Source of the DNA: Ifrita kowaldi
Taxonomy: Eukaryota; Chordata; Aves; Passeriformes; Cinclosomatidae
NCBI GenBank assembly: GCA_013398055.1
Contig: VZRS01002385.1
Coordinates: forward strand, 411,314-475,313
Length of the DNA stretch: 64,000 bases
Direction of reading: 5' to 3'
Shown: positions 35,990-47,320 of the stretch, in pieces
Layout of the letters: each line of letters starts with the position of its first letter
Position numbering within the stretch: position 1 is the stretch's first letter
Program-made: the position numbers and the translations under genes
Notes under the pieces: generated by a model
The model's database searches: none
What the model was told of the DNA's origin: nothing
What the model saw: the letters and a program-made list of their open reading frames with translations, nothing else

Positions 35990-36800
35990 CAAGTAAATCC
36001 TTTAGTGCTGGAAGCTGACAGAATAGGGCAGAAATTAATTTTATGCATGAAAAATCTCATTAAGCATATCCCTGAAATTAAAGCAATTGGCATCAGAGCC
36101 CATGGTGTATGTTTTTCATTGTTTCGTCATCACATCCACTCAGCCCTTTCTGTTCATGCTGTTTATGTGAACAATGTTCTCCTTTGCAGGATCTCTGTTA
36201 GTCTACCCAGACAGTATGAAGGTCAGAGGGATCTCAGGGAAAAATGCCCTTCTTTTCTCACGTGTGATGAGAAAGTTAATACAGATCAGCTGAAACAGCG
36301 TAGTGCTCTGAGCCATTTTTTCCCCCGATACATCGCAGTGACCCGTAGAAGCTACACAAGTCAGAAAAAACCCAGAAAGGTCAATCAGGACTCATAAAAT
36401 CCATTAACTAAAGTGCAGGAAGCATTGCTTTTAATTAAATTGTATTTCACAAAATAAGCAAACACACAATCCTTCAAGATGCATTTGCAAGGTATTGGCT
36501 CCTCTTCTCAGAACACTCTAGTTTCTAATTTTAACAGCAGGGAATGTCCTCCAGGTATGAAGGGGAGATAATCAAATGAAGTGGGAGATTTGAAAAGGAC
36601 AGAAGAAGCACTTGCTAATTCCTCTACATTAAGAGCGGAGGAGCCTTTATAGCTTTGTAGAAATACAAACATTGCTGCTCTTTCTTTTGGGCCAGGGGCT
36701 GGTAATTTTGATTAATAGCTGACTGGCACTAAGGATGTCTAACCAGTGCATCTTCTATATTTGATTCTGATAATTTTAATATCAACAAACCCTTCAGAAT
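35990..36800. promoter_or_regulatory. Candidate conserved non-coding elements
   Basis: Two AT-rich, repeat-free blocks (about 36000-36120 and 36590-36790). They hold homeodomain-type cores such as AAATTAATTTTATGCAT and GGTAATTTTGATTAATAG and GC-balanced spacers, the texture typical of vertebrate developmental enhancers. The open frame at 36005-36397 has no known motif and ends at a normal stop, so I regard it as chance. Conservation was not tested. Confidence 0.3.
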
Positions 36801-37649
36801 TACCTTTAAAAAAAAAAGTAAGTTATATCTTATCATGAAGAGGGATTTAATCTCCTGCTTAATCCATATTATGAAGGTCTATCAATTTTGTTTTTATGTG
36901 ACATGCCAGCTACAATGAATATTTTATTAAGGAATAGTTGTGTCCCCTGTAATCATTTACATAAGTATGTATCTGACTAGTTCAGTAACAAGAATCTTCA
37001 ATTTTTAATGAAGTAGAAGTTAGTAATACAAGTAAATAGATGTAAATTGTCATAATAAGAATTTAATAATTTTTTTTTATAATAAATATACATTGTATTC
37101 ACATATGCACAATGAATGGTACCACATTATGATTTCAGAAAGGTAGAAAACCATCTCACTCATGGCTCTGACTCTAAAGTAAGAACAGTAGAGCTTGGTA
37201 GAACTATGAAAATATTGCCTCCACCTGCAGGGTCAGACATCTAAGATATTTGTGCAGATGTTCCTGAAGCACTGTCGTTAACAGGATAGTGTTTTAACAT
37301 AAAGTGGTGCTTCATCCTAAAGAGATGTGGTGCAAACTCTCTCCAGTTGCTCGGCTGAGTTATTAGTGGCTCAGCAGTCACAGTATGGAGGCTGAGACAG
37401 GTGACTGGCAGTGACCTGAGCACCCATTTGAAACTGTGTCATCTCTGAGACATGCTCTAGTCACGTTATGTGATGGCTGAAATCCAAAGAAAAGTGTAAG
37501 GTTTTTTTTTTTCTCTTTTGTAGAAGCTCAGAAATCCGCAGTTATCTCTAGGTATGAGAAAATAATTAGAACAGTGATAGACTGAAGTCCTTTCACAGTA
37601 TTTCTGACTATCACTTTTAATATCTCTTTATCCAGATTGGGATACCCTT
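36801..37649. other. Unannotated AT-rich stretch
   Basis: It includes very AT-rich sequence at 36990-37100. No gene or repeat recognised. Confidence 0.5.
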
Positions 37650-38420
37650 TGGATTTCGTTATCTTCTTCTTCTTAATGATAATCCCTTTTTAAATCATGC
37701 AGCTCCCTTATGGCTTGGGCCATGTGTTAATCCTGCTGCTGGGTTTGCCCTTTGTTTTGCGTAAGGCTAGAAGAGATAATCTCCTGGCTATTAACACCTC
37801 ATTTGGGTCTGTCGGGGAAACCATCTAACCAGCTATTATCCATAGAACTCATTAGGGAATTAGCTATTTATGTATTAGTGAAGAGATTTTGCTATGCCGT
37901 AAAACCTAAAAATGCACTAATATGGGGTGCTGTCTGTTCTTGAAAATAAATTTCTGACATTACAGCCGAAAGACAAATATGAAAATGCTGCTCATCCAAT
38001 TCGAGGAATTCACATTGTACGTTATTTGCTATTTTGGCACCTCAGTAAGGTAATTCCTCCACTCCATTCAAATAACCACACCAGATGCGGAAAGCATGCC
38101 AATAGTTTAACATCCTTAATTAAGGAGTATTAGGCTGAGTTTGCTGTATTTTATCACATGATTTGGGCTAGAAATTGCACGTTTATCAATTAGTGGAAAG
38201 TGATTGGCCAGCTGTAAGACTGATTTAAAGTTTGCCTACAAAAGGGTTTCAGAATCTCATTCTCTGTGTATGGCTATTTTCACTTGAAAATTACTGATAC
38301 AATGTACCCTGTAATTAAGGGAAAGAGCATTAGACATTGACTATGCATTCTGCAAAAGGCATTACTAAAAAATTCTAAGGGCTCCATGGCTTTTTCCAGA
38401 TGCATTTCATAGGACGTTTT
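37650..38420. promoter_or_regulatory. Candidate conserved non-coding element (strongest in window)
   Basis: About 770 bp with no repeats or microsatellites and many TAAT/ATTA homeodomain cores. These include the perfect 12-bp palindrome CCTTAATTAAGG at 38114-38125 and ATCAATTAG near 38187. It has the mixed AT-rich but complex texture of vertebrate ultraconserved enhancers. Two adjacent open frames (37752-37943 and 37927-38133) have no domains and could be by-products of low stop density. The target gene is not in the window. Conservation is inferred by eye and could be wrong. Confidence 0.4.
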
Positions 38421-38779
38421 CTACATGTTCAAGCTGCCAAGTTGGGGAAAGGTCCAGTAGGCGGACATTACGAATCCATTAGGTCTATTATTTTTCCCCA
38501 CATTGCATAAATTCAGTTTTAATGATCTGACAGAAAGGAAGAAAGTGTATGAACCTGACAAAATACTTTTTTTTTTATTATTATTTGCAATCTAAAACCA
38601 TAATGATCATTTAGGCAGAGTCTGCTCAGGATAAAAGGCTCATTAAAAGCTTCAGGTATGAAAACTCTCCTGTGTGAAACTGAGTCCTGCTGAGAAAAAC
38701 CTAGTGTAACTCCTAATAGTTCTGCTGTGCTGCCAGACACTTCTCTTTTACTCAATGTGCACCATGGCCTCCTGCAGCC

Positions 38780-39070
38780 CCTGGGGACCCCAATTTGTGT
38801 TCCATCTCTGAAGCCGAGATTGTCACACTTGCAGCAAGTGCAGCCACAGAAAATGGGACTGCAGTAATTGCTTAAGTCAGCCCAGAGTGTATATTCTCTT
38901 GTCAGCAGACACTACCAGCCTAGCATTTAAGTAGCTGCACAAAGATATATATTAATCTTTTATTTGCTTGGTCATCATGATTTTATTAATTAGCATGTGC
39001 AGCAGACTCCACCAGCTGTCACCCGAGTTTGCCATCACAGTAATTTCCCCACTGGAAAAATACAACCGCA
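38780..39070. promoter_or_regulatory. Candidate conserved non-coding element
   Basis: A complex block with CAGTAATTGCTTAAG near 38852 and TTATTAATTAGCATGTGCAG at 38983-39002, the latter combining a homeodomain core with a GCATGTGC-like site. It lies close to the stronger candidate and may be part of the same regulatory cluster. Confidence 0.33.
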
Positions 39071-39110
39071 ACAGTTTCTATGGTTTGGCTTCATCCTGTT
39101 GCAAATACAG

Positions 39111-39164
39111 TTCTAAAGTATTTTAGAATACTTTAATAGTTTACTACTATTTTACTAGTAAACT
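39111..39164. repeat. AT-rich cluster of overlapping inverted repeats
   Basis: At least three overlapping hairpins. TAAAGTATT (39114-39122) pairs with AATACTTTA (39127-39135). TTCTAAA (39111-39117) pairs with TTTAGAA (39122-39128). AGTTTACTA (39138-39146) pairs with TAGTAAACT (39156-39164). Alternative pairings could extrude as cruciforms. No function is known. Confidence 0.75.
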
Positions 39165-41630
39165 TTGCATCCAAATACCCTTATGTTCTAGGAGGCAGAA
39201 ACAGTAAGAATTTCAAGATAATATCTCCATGACAAGTCGTGGGAGTGGAAGCTGAAATGAATGTTCTTTCCAAATTTTTGCTCTGTCACTGTAGCGCATT
39301 GTGTAGGCAATGTCTATTTAATTCAGCTTACAGCCGCTGGTCATGCCCTCTTCAGACCTGGGAGCTCATCACATACAAAGGTAAAAGAGACATATTTCAA
39401 ATTTGAGCAAAGGTAAAAGAGGAGTAATACTAATTCGGTTGCTAGGATCTTCATCTGACCACAGGAGGGCAGGATTTAGGAGAAAACTTAGTGGTGTCTT
39501 AAGATAAGAGAAGATGAAATGATAAAATATTCTGATGCTACACCACTATTCAAATATTGTTTTGACTGAAATATTGCAAAATATTGCAATAAAAACATTT
39601 TCATATATCCACAGTACGTCTTCCTGGTCTCATCAGTCCACATTAAACTGTGAAGTTCAACACCCCAACTTTAGAGAACACTCGGACATAGAGTAATGCC
39701 ATATTTGGCAGCATGTTACACAGATTACTGTAGTTATCAGGGTTGTGTGTATGTCCTAAGACTGATCTTCTCATTCCTGCCATTTCAAGGTGAAGGAAAT
39801 GATGCAAGAATTCTTGTTTTGTAAATGTAAATCTCCAAACGGGTTAATTAGAGCTGGTGTGATCATTCCTACTCCTTTCCAGATGAACTAGGTAACACTT
39901 TTATCTTCAATGTGAGCAGCAAGATCAGCCACCTCCCACCTAAGAGCAGCGACCGGATTGCATAAGTTCTCCTCATTTATTATCCTTTACAGTAGTGTTG
40001 AAAAAACCGTTTTAGCCACTGACTTAAGGTCATCCACGTATTCCATCGATGATATTGGCTGAAGCTGGCAAACACAGCTTCTCACCTGCTACACCCCGGG
40101 TGGGAGCAGTGGTTCCGCCTCTCTCCTGTATTGAAAAAGAGGCACAGAAGCTGACATCCCTCAGACCTGATGGGATGTGAGTGCTCCTTCTTCCTTTCGG
40201 TCTCTGTGAAGAAATGAACAGCTCAGCTTTAAGTCACAGTGTTTTGGTCTGACATAGAGGGAAGAATTCACCCCTGTGCACTGCTTAGGGGCTGTGATTA
40301 ACAGTAGCAAAGCTGTTGTGCTCCAGTATAGCACAAAGCACTGCTCATTTGAAGTTAACGAGTCTGAATTTGTGCTGAAAAGGAGGGAAGCAGAAGGAGC
40401 AGCACTCACAGTTGGAGTCAGCTGAGAGGCAGCTTAAGAAACTATTTCTCCTCAGCTGTAGCTGGTTGTTATCCTGGCTTCTGACATGGGTGCCCGGCTG
40501 CAGCAGCATGAAAGGATGTTAACAGATGCTCACACCTCGAGTTGAGAGTGAGTTTGGTGTGCTCAGAGGTAAGCTATGACTAAGCTGGAGATTGTGACCT
40601 CAGCTGCCTTCCTGTGCTGGTGTAGCTCCTGATTCTCCATATCACAGCCTTCTAGAGTATACCGTGCTGCTTATGACCGAACTTCCTCCTAGCTGAAGCA
40701 TGCGCTTGATGGATGCTGCCGCTTCAACGCTGTTACTATTTTCTTTTGTAGGAGAACTGCAAAAGAGGGATGAAAAGTATAAAATGACAAAAATGCAAGG
40801 GTCTGGATAAAGACCCATCCTCTGGAATTCTACCTGACCTGTGAACAGTTTTCTTAGGAGGAAGGGGGAGGATCTTATTAATGACCAGAAATTATTCTGT
40901 ATAGCAGAGAGACAAAAAAGGAACATTGTAGTTGTTTTGACTCATTCTTTTTTACACTTTAGCATTAAACAGGAAGTCAGACGAGTTATCTACTGCCAGC
41001 TTCTGAAATCTAAACAAAAACCCGAATTCAAACCTAGGTAATAGCCTATGGACTATCTGCCTGTCTCCTGCCTCTAAATATATATATGTGAAATTAAGGC
41101 ACAAATTAGAAACTAAACATTTCTAGTTTTCTCATGGTGAACTAAGGAAATAGCAAAAGGTCTGGACAAAGAAGACAACTTGGAAGTGAGAGTGTGATAT
41201 TATCAGTGAAAATAGATAATGATTACTGCAGACTTTTGCAGTACTTTGATATTTGGATTTTTTGTAATATTTGTACCATTTTGAAAGCTTGAAAACCATA
41301 CTCTAATGAAGAGTCTGGTGAAATAATCAACTGGTATACATTGCCAAAATGCACAGACAGATTGACCTGAAGCTTTTCAAGCATTGCAGAAAACTAATAT
41401 ATGGTATGTAATGTCTTGGAAACAGAATACAGAAACTTGCTGTGAACACTCAGCCCACAGTAGCTTTGGCAAAACCTAAAGAGATTTTAGGACTAGTGGT
41501 TAGTGCAGAGCTGAAGAAGCAACTCTCCAAATTGAGAAGAAAAATATGAAAGTGAAAGGGGAAAAAAAAATTTAAAAGTCTGGCAAAGCAACTGTGCAAA
41601 TACAGTTTGGACATTAAGACAAAAGAGACT
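39165..41630. other. Unannotated non-coding stretch
   Basis: No gene or mobile element recognised. Open frames below 95 codons have no motif. Confidence 0.5.
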
Positions 41631-41799
41631 CATTTAGGTTGGGAAAGACCCTTAAGGTCAAATCCAGCTGTAAACATAAACCCTAACAAAACTGACCCAG
41701 GTGCAGGACCTTGCAGTTAACCCTGCTGAACTCCATGAGGTTCACGGTCCCTCTGGGTGACATCCCCTCCCCTCAGCGTGTCCACCACCCCACATACCT
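41631..41799 (-). mobile_element. CR1 LINE fragment, antisense, internally deleted
   Basis: The left part (41631-41690) is the antisense CR1 3' end (TTTAGGTTGGGAAAGACCCT). The right part (about 41695-41799) is from the antisense reverse-transcriptase region: GTGCAGGACCTTGCAG, ATGAGGTTCACGGTCC, GGTGACATCCC, then CAGCGTGTCCACC. These two parts are normally separated by several hundred bases, so an internal deletion joins them. A second, smaller deletion lies inside the right part, between TTCAC and GGTCC. Confidence 0.82.
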
Positions 41800-44700
41800 T
41801 GTATAACAATCTTGTTAGAACTGTGCTTATCCATTCCACTCAGATACACAAATGCCCCAGAATTCAGCTGTCACTGTATCACAATTGAGAGCACTAGCTT
41901 TACAGTAAAGCTGTTCTGACTGTTAAAATCACTAATGCTACCGAAGAAAGTTGCAAAAGCAAAATAAAATGTACGACCAGTCATGTCTGAATTAAGAGTC
42001 AGTTTCACAGAATGTCTTGTCATAAAGCTTGATGCGAATACGTGGCCTCTACTCCCAAAAATATCACAGTCAGCAAAGATGAGAGAAATAACCAAGAAAA
42101 ATGAATCAGTCAAGGGTCAAAGCTCATAACAACTAAGAAGTTAAGCCTCTGAAAACTAAAGATTTGGTAGTTTAGAAGCATAAATTGTCTGCAATGTATA
42201 AATAAGACACCAGGCACTGTAAGGCAGAAGAGCAATCCTTTTAAAGGAAAGAGGAAAATTAATTTATTTCCAAGCTAGTTAAGAAGGATCTAATTACATT
42301 AAAACAAAAACATAAAGGTAATGATAGAATCTGAACTACATGTGTAAATTATGATAATCATATTGAATTTTGTTATCTTGTTTGAATTTTGTTATCTTGT
42401 GAAAATATGATGGAAGGCAAGTGAAGAGTAATAGCTTTTCAGTTGAGGTAAATACCAGGACTGGAATGAAAAGCAGGTTTACAGATCACTAGCTAGAATT
42501 GGTATCCCAGGACTGGGGAATAATAGGTTCAATGTTGCACTGCTGGGGCTTGCACTTCCTCTTAATGCTTATATGTTGAATAAGGAAGTGACTCCTTTTT
42601 GCCAGAGGTCAGATTTGTACCTCAACCAATTACAAATGTTCACTTTCTGCTATAAAGCTAAAAAAGGAGTTTAGTGTAATTTACTATACAGAAAATGACA
42701 ACTCTAGAGCCAACAATTGCACCATAGGGGAACACAGGGAGAAAATGTTACTGCTGAGTGCAGAAAGCTTACTCAAAACAAAAACGTGATTTTTGCGGAA
42801 TTTAATCTTTTACTGAGTGTTTTCCAAGTATCAGGTAAGTCATGTTAAAGTTTTCTTTCCTGAGGTTTCTGATCTTTCTTGCAGGAGGTAACATCATGTA
42901 ATCTCTCTTCTCTTCCTCGACATAGCTTATTTAATGAACATATTAGGTTTAAAATAAGCGATGTGTCTCAGCATGCTTATTGACTACCAGTTGTACAATG
43001 GCTCAAGACAAACAGTTGACAGGATGCTCAAGTAAGCAGCAGGTGCTTGCTGATAACTTTCTTCCCCATATTTTAAAAAACTGTTAAGAAAAACACAAGC
43101 CTGAGGGCCCTACAAGCACGGCCTTTTTATTATAGTTTTTTTAATAAAATATTGTATGCCTTTATATTGACAAGTTCCCCTATCTTACTGCAATTCACGC
43201 CAAAGCACAACAAAAATTTTACGTTTTCACCAATTGAAGCCTGACACTATGAAGCTTTTGTGCTGGTTCTTATTTGAGGAGGAATCTTTTACCCACAGAG
43301 GATGACTTCTAAGAGTGTAAATATACTTAACTACTGAAAATCATCCAAAACAGAAATCTGCTTGTGGTTTCTCACAGGGAGAATTCTTATATTGCCCCAG
43401 GTGATGCTCCAAAAGCCCTCTCCTAGTTTCTTCTAAGTAGGCTTCTTTGATGGACTTGAAATAGGGAGTATGTCTGCATAACTGTGTATTTGAAATTTTT
43501 TTCCCATTGCAAAGCAGTATTACATACTTAGAAGGTTGGATATAGGGCTATTCTTCCAATAATTTTCTGCTGTATGAGTGTCGGGCAGAAAACAGATTTA
43601 GTGGGAAGCACATCCTACTTAGTCTGTGATAGGAATCATATAATTCAGATAAACTAATACTACAAAGAGTTGATTACAAATGTATCGTTTCACAAAGGTT
43701 GAGTCACCATTGCATTAATGGCAGGGACATCATTTCAGTCCATGTTCCCTGCCACTCTTCACATTTTTTACCCACCTTTCTGAAGACAATCTTGGCAGCT
43801 GGTAATATCTCCTAGCGATTAGCACCAGCAACACAACAAGAAGTTCTTGGTGTTAAGATATCAATATTTTGGTTTTATTTAAAACCATAACTTATGCACC
43901 ATGCTGGAAAATATTCAGACTTTTATTGCCACATGAATTCTAACTCTCTTCAAACAAACCTGCATAATTCTGTTAGTTTTAATATGGTCGATACTTCACT
44001 CTAAAGTGCAAATATATAAATGGCCAGGAATCAGAATTTTCTTAGAGGAGCTATTGGTGGACAACCCTATTTAAATTTCAAGATTATATTCTGTTTAATA
44101 CACCAAATCAACGACAGCTAGCCATCCACATTTGTATGTCCACTATCTTAATTCAGCTAATTCTTGCCTGTCTTCAATGATCAGTTGGAGTGGAACAAAA
44201 ACAAAGCCTCACGTCCTTCAGTGTATCTGGTCTTTACTGAACATGGCTGCAGCAGCACCATTCACAATAACAAGGCAAAGCACAAGCAGTAGACAACTTT
44301 GATGACTGCTATCGCGGGATTTGCAGGAAGACCATTCGCAAAAGATGCTGCTTTCTTTCGGAAAGTCAGGAAGCCTTTCTTTAACTCGATAGCATCCTTC
44401 TCCTGGAACGCAAAAATGGAAATAGTTTCCTGAGCAGTTAGTTCAGTTGTAGAGAAGAAGTCACAGGGATGGAGGACCATTGTTCTTAAAGGTAAACTCT
44501 CTCAGATCAATAAAGTTACTCCTTCTGCATTTAATCAATAAAAGATACACATTCTTTGTACAAAAGGTGAACAAGCTTAGCCTCCTTTCATGGAAATGGT
44601 AAGACTTTTATCAGAGTTCAAGATTCATCCCAGCCTGTAAACTGGGGCAGTCCCACAGTGGTTTCATTTGTTGGCAGGAGCCAGGTTTACCACATCCAAG

Positions 44701-46973
44701 CTGATTAAACAGCACTCGCCTGGTGGCTACAGGCATTAAGCTTCTGTTTAGTGTAAACTTTGTAGACAATGATTTTGCACCATTGGTGGCTTCTTATACG
44801 AGTCATGAAAGCATCCATACATCCCAGTGCACAGTTATCTGATTGAGAGAAGGAACATCCGAGTGCTGCACATCTAGAAAATTCAATGGAGTTGCTGTGA
44901 ATGTTTACACTTTAAAGAGAAATTTCTAAGTGTAGGTAAGAAACACATGATCCTTCTGCTTGCTTGTTACATAGTATATAGATAAACACCTCGCAGCAAC
45001 AAGAAACATTGACCATTAGATGAATTTTAATTTGTGACATGGTCATGAATCCTAAATATTGGCACATTTGCTTTTTATTTTATGTTTACATAGTTTCATT
45101 CTGGTGTTCACACATTTTGTAGTTACTCCTTGTTGAGGCTACACAAAAATTAAGAGTAATGATGAGTGTAAATTTGCCTGCTCAATACTGCAAAATTTGG
45201 GCTACACCTGCATTTCTCCCATCCTTTATGGGGTCTGAATAGTCATCTCATGACACTTTAATTAAAATATATTGCTGTTATAAAATATGTTTCATGTAGG
45301 ATAACTCATACATGTTTGATCAAAGTTTTAGGTTGCTTAAAATGAAAGCTGAACCTTTCAGTATTGTGAGGAAAACAATAGGTGACTTTAACATCATTTT
45401 TATGTCTGTTTTTTATGTCATTGTCTCTGGTCCTATTATTATTTTTTCTGTTGATGAGTAGCAGCTTCCAAATCACCAGGAATTTCGCATCAATTCAATC
45501 ATTTGCTGAAATTCTGAATTGGAATGTCTTGGTTTGTGCAATCTCCTTCTCCTGCCCCAAGATACTCCAAATCAACCATTGTCCCTACCTACTTTAGGAT
45601 GGCCTGGGGCTCAAACTCAGAATTGTTCTGCTGATTAGGTGGGACCCCATCTCTCTGTGGAAAAAGAACAAGGAGACACCAAAGTCTCTAAAAGTGCCTT
45701 ATCTGCTAACTGCATTCAGGACAATCTATTACACACAGGGTTTTGGGCATCAAATAGAGCAGCCATCATCATTTTCACAGCTGGAAGAGGAGGCTGGCTT
45801 CTTCTGATTTTACTATAATAATCTACCTCAAGCCCTCAGGTAGGAAGCCTGTCTCTCTGTCATCTTCATGCAGGAGGGTAAGGAAGGAATTTACCTCCAA
45901 ATCTCTGAGTCTCTGCAATACTTTGAACATCAGTCTCAGGGCTGGATAACTCTCATTAAGGCAAGACACTCAACAGAAAGGAGTACACGAATCATGGGAC
46001 TCACTGGAAAAAGAGCAAAGATTCCTGACCCTCTGCTCTTTGCCTGAGGAGTCCCCTGGCATTGGATTTCTGGGATTTGGCATGCAATGTCCCTGGTATT
46101 TACTCAAGATTTTGTTATAAATATGTGCGATTTTCCACAGAACAAGAGAACAGAGTCTCTGCTATTCTCTGCACTAGGCTACAGTCTCAGATGCTTTCCT
46201 ATCTCACCCCATGCCTATTGCACTACCACCTTCTCCCCAGCAAGTCTAAAGAGACTCGTTGCATGAATATATTTAGGGAGCCTTACTTTGCCCTGCATCA
46301 TTTCAATGTCAAAGTGTCATCAACCTTCTATATGTTGCCCAAATGTTAACTCAGCTTTTAAAGCTTTATTTGAATTATGTTTAGTTTAATCTGAATGAAC
46401 CATTTATCGATATATGAGAGAGTAGAGAGAAAAAGACGTGAATAAAAAGGGTTATAAATTCCTACCATTCCTAACTGAGTAGTGTGAAAATAAAGCACTT
46501 ACAGATTGACATAACCTTGAATTAATGCAATCTCACCTTAAAATCTCACCTATTTTATCTGGAAATAGGCTGTGTTTGCTTATGGGCTCAATGAAAAGGG
46601 GCTCTCCAAACTAGATACTGTTTCAGCATAAGCACATCCTCAAAGAAATTATCTGAAGCACATCCAATTTAGTGTCTCAAGAAAGAGCTCATCTCTGCAT
46701 GTATGCTTATTGGCAATTTCACGAAGAAGTTCACACTAACTACATCACTCATGAAGTTCACATTTTGCCATATACAAAATGCACACATATCTTAAAATAC
46801 TACCATGTTTTCCTGATAGCAATGCATGAAGTAAAGCAAAAATACGTTGTCTCCCAAATACCCAGACTTAAGAGATAGATTGAGTAATCTTTAACAGTAA
46901 AGGGCAGTATGATGCCTCACTGCACCAAGCCACTTCAGAGAAATACTGTATCTTGTTAGGTATCTGTGGAGTA
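41800..46973. other. Unannotated non-coding stretch
   Basis: No gene recognised over about 5 kb. A 19-bp tandem repeat lies at 42363-42400. The GC-richer part at 45600-46300 contains a 95-codon open frame (46062-46349) without recognised motifs. It might be an old unidentified repeat. Confidence 0.5.
42363..42400. repeat. Two perfect 19-bp tandem copies
   Basis: TTGAATTTTGTTATCTTGT occurs twice head to tail with no mismatch. It is a recent short tandem duplication. Confidence 0.9.
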
Positions 46974-47320
46974 GTTTGGGTAGAAGAGACCTTTAAAGTT
47001 CATCAGCTTCAACGAGATCAGATTGCTCAGTGTCCCCATCCTGTCTGACCTTGAATGCTTCCAGGGATGGAGCATCTCCCAGCTCTCTGGGCATTCTGTG
47101 CTAGTGTTTCACCTCCCTGTAAAAAAATGTCTTCCTTATATCTACTGTGAATCTACCCTCTTGTAGTTTAAAACCACTACTTCTTGTTATGGCAGGTCCT
47201 GCTAAAGAGTTTGTCCCCATCTTTCTTGCAAGCACCCTTTTGTACTAAAAGAAAGTCCACTATGCAATGTGTAGAGCAGTACTGGACAGTCTGCTTCATT
47301 CTCCACTCTCCAGGCATCTC
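46974..47320 (-). mobile_element. CR1 LINE 3' fragment, antisense
   Basis: It matches the antisense CR1 3' region block by block: GTTTGGGTAGAAGAGACCTT, GATTGCTCAGTGTCCC, TGACCTTGAATGCTTCCAGG, TCTTCCTTATATCTACTG, AGTTTAAAACCACTACTTCT, and GCTAAAGAGTTTGTCCCCAT. Beyond about 47250 the match becomes weak but continues through CATTCTCCACTCTCCAGG. The terminal ATTCTATGA-type repeat is missing. The 128-codon antisense open frame here covers part of this CR1 and is not a gene. Confidence 0.9.
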
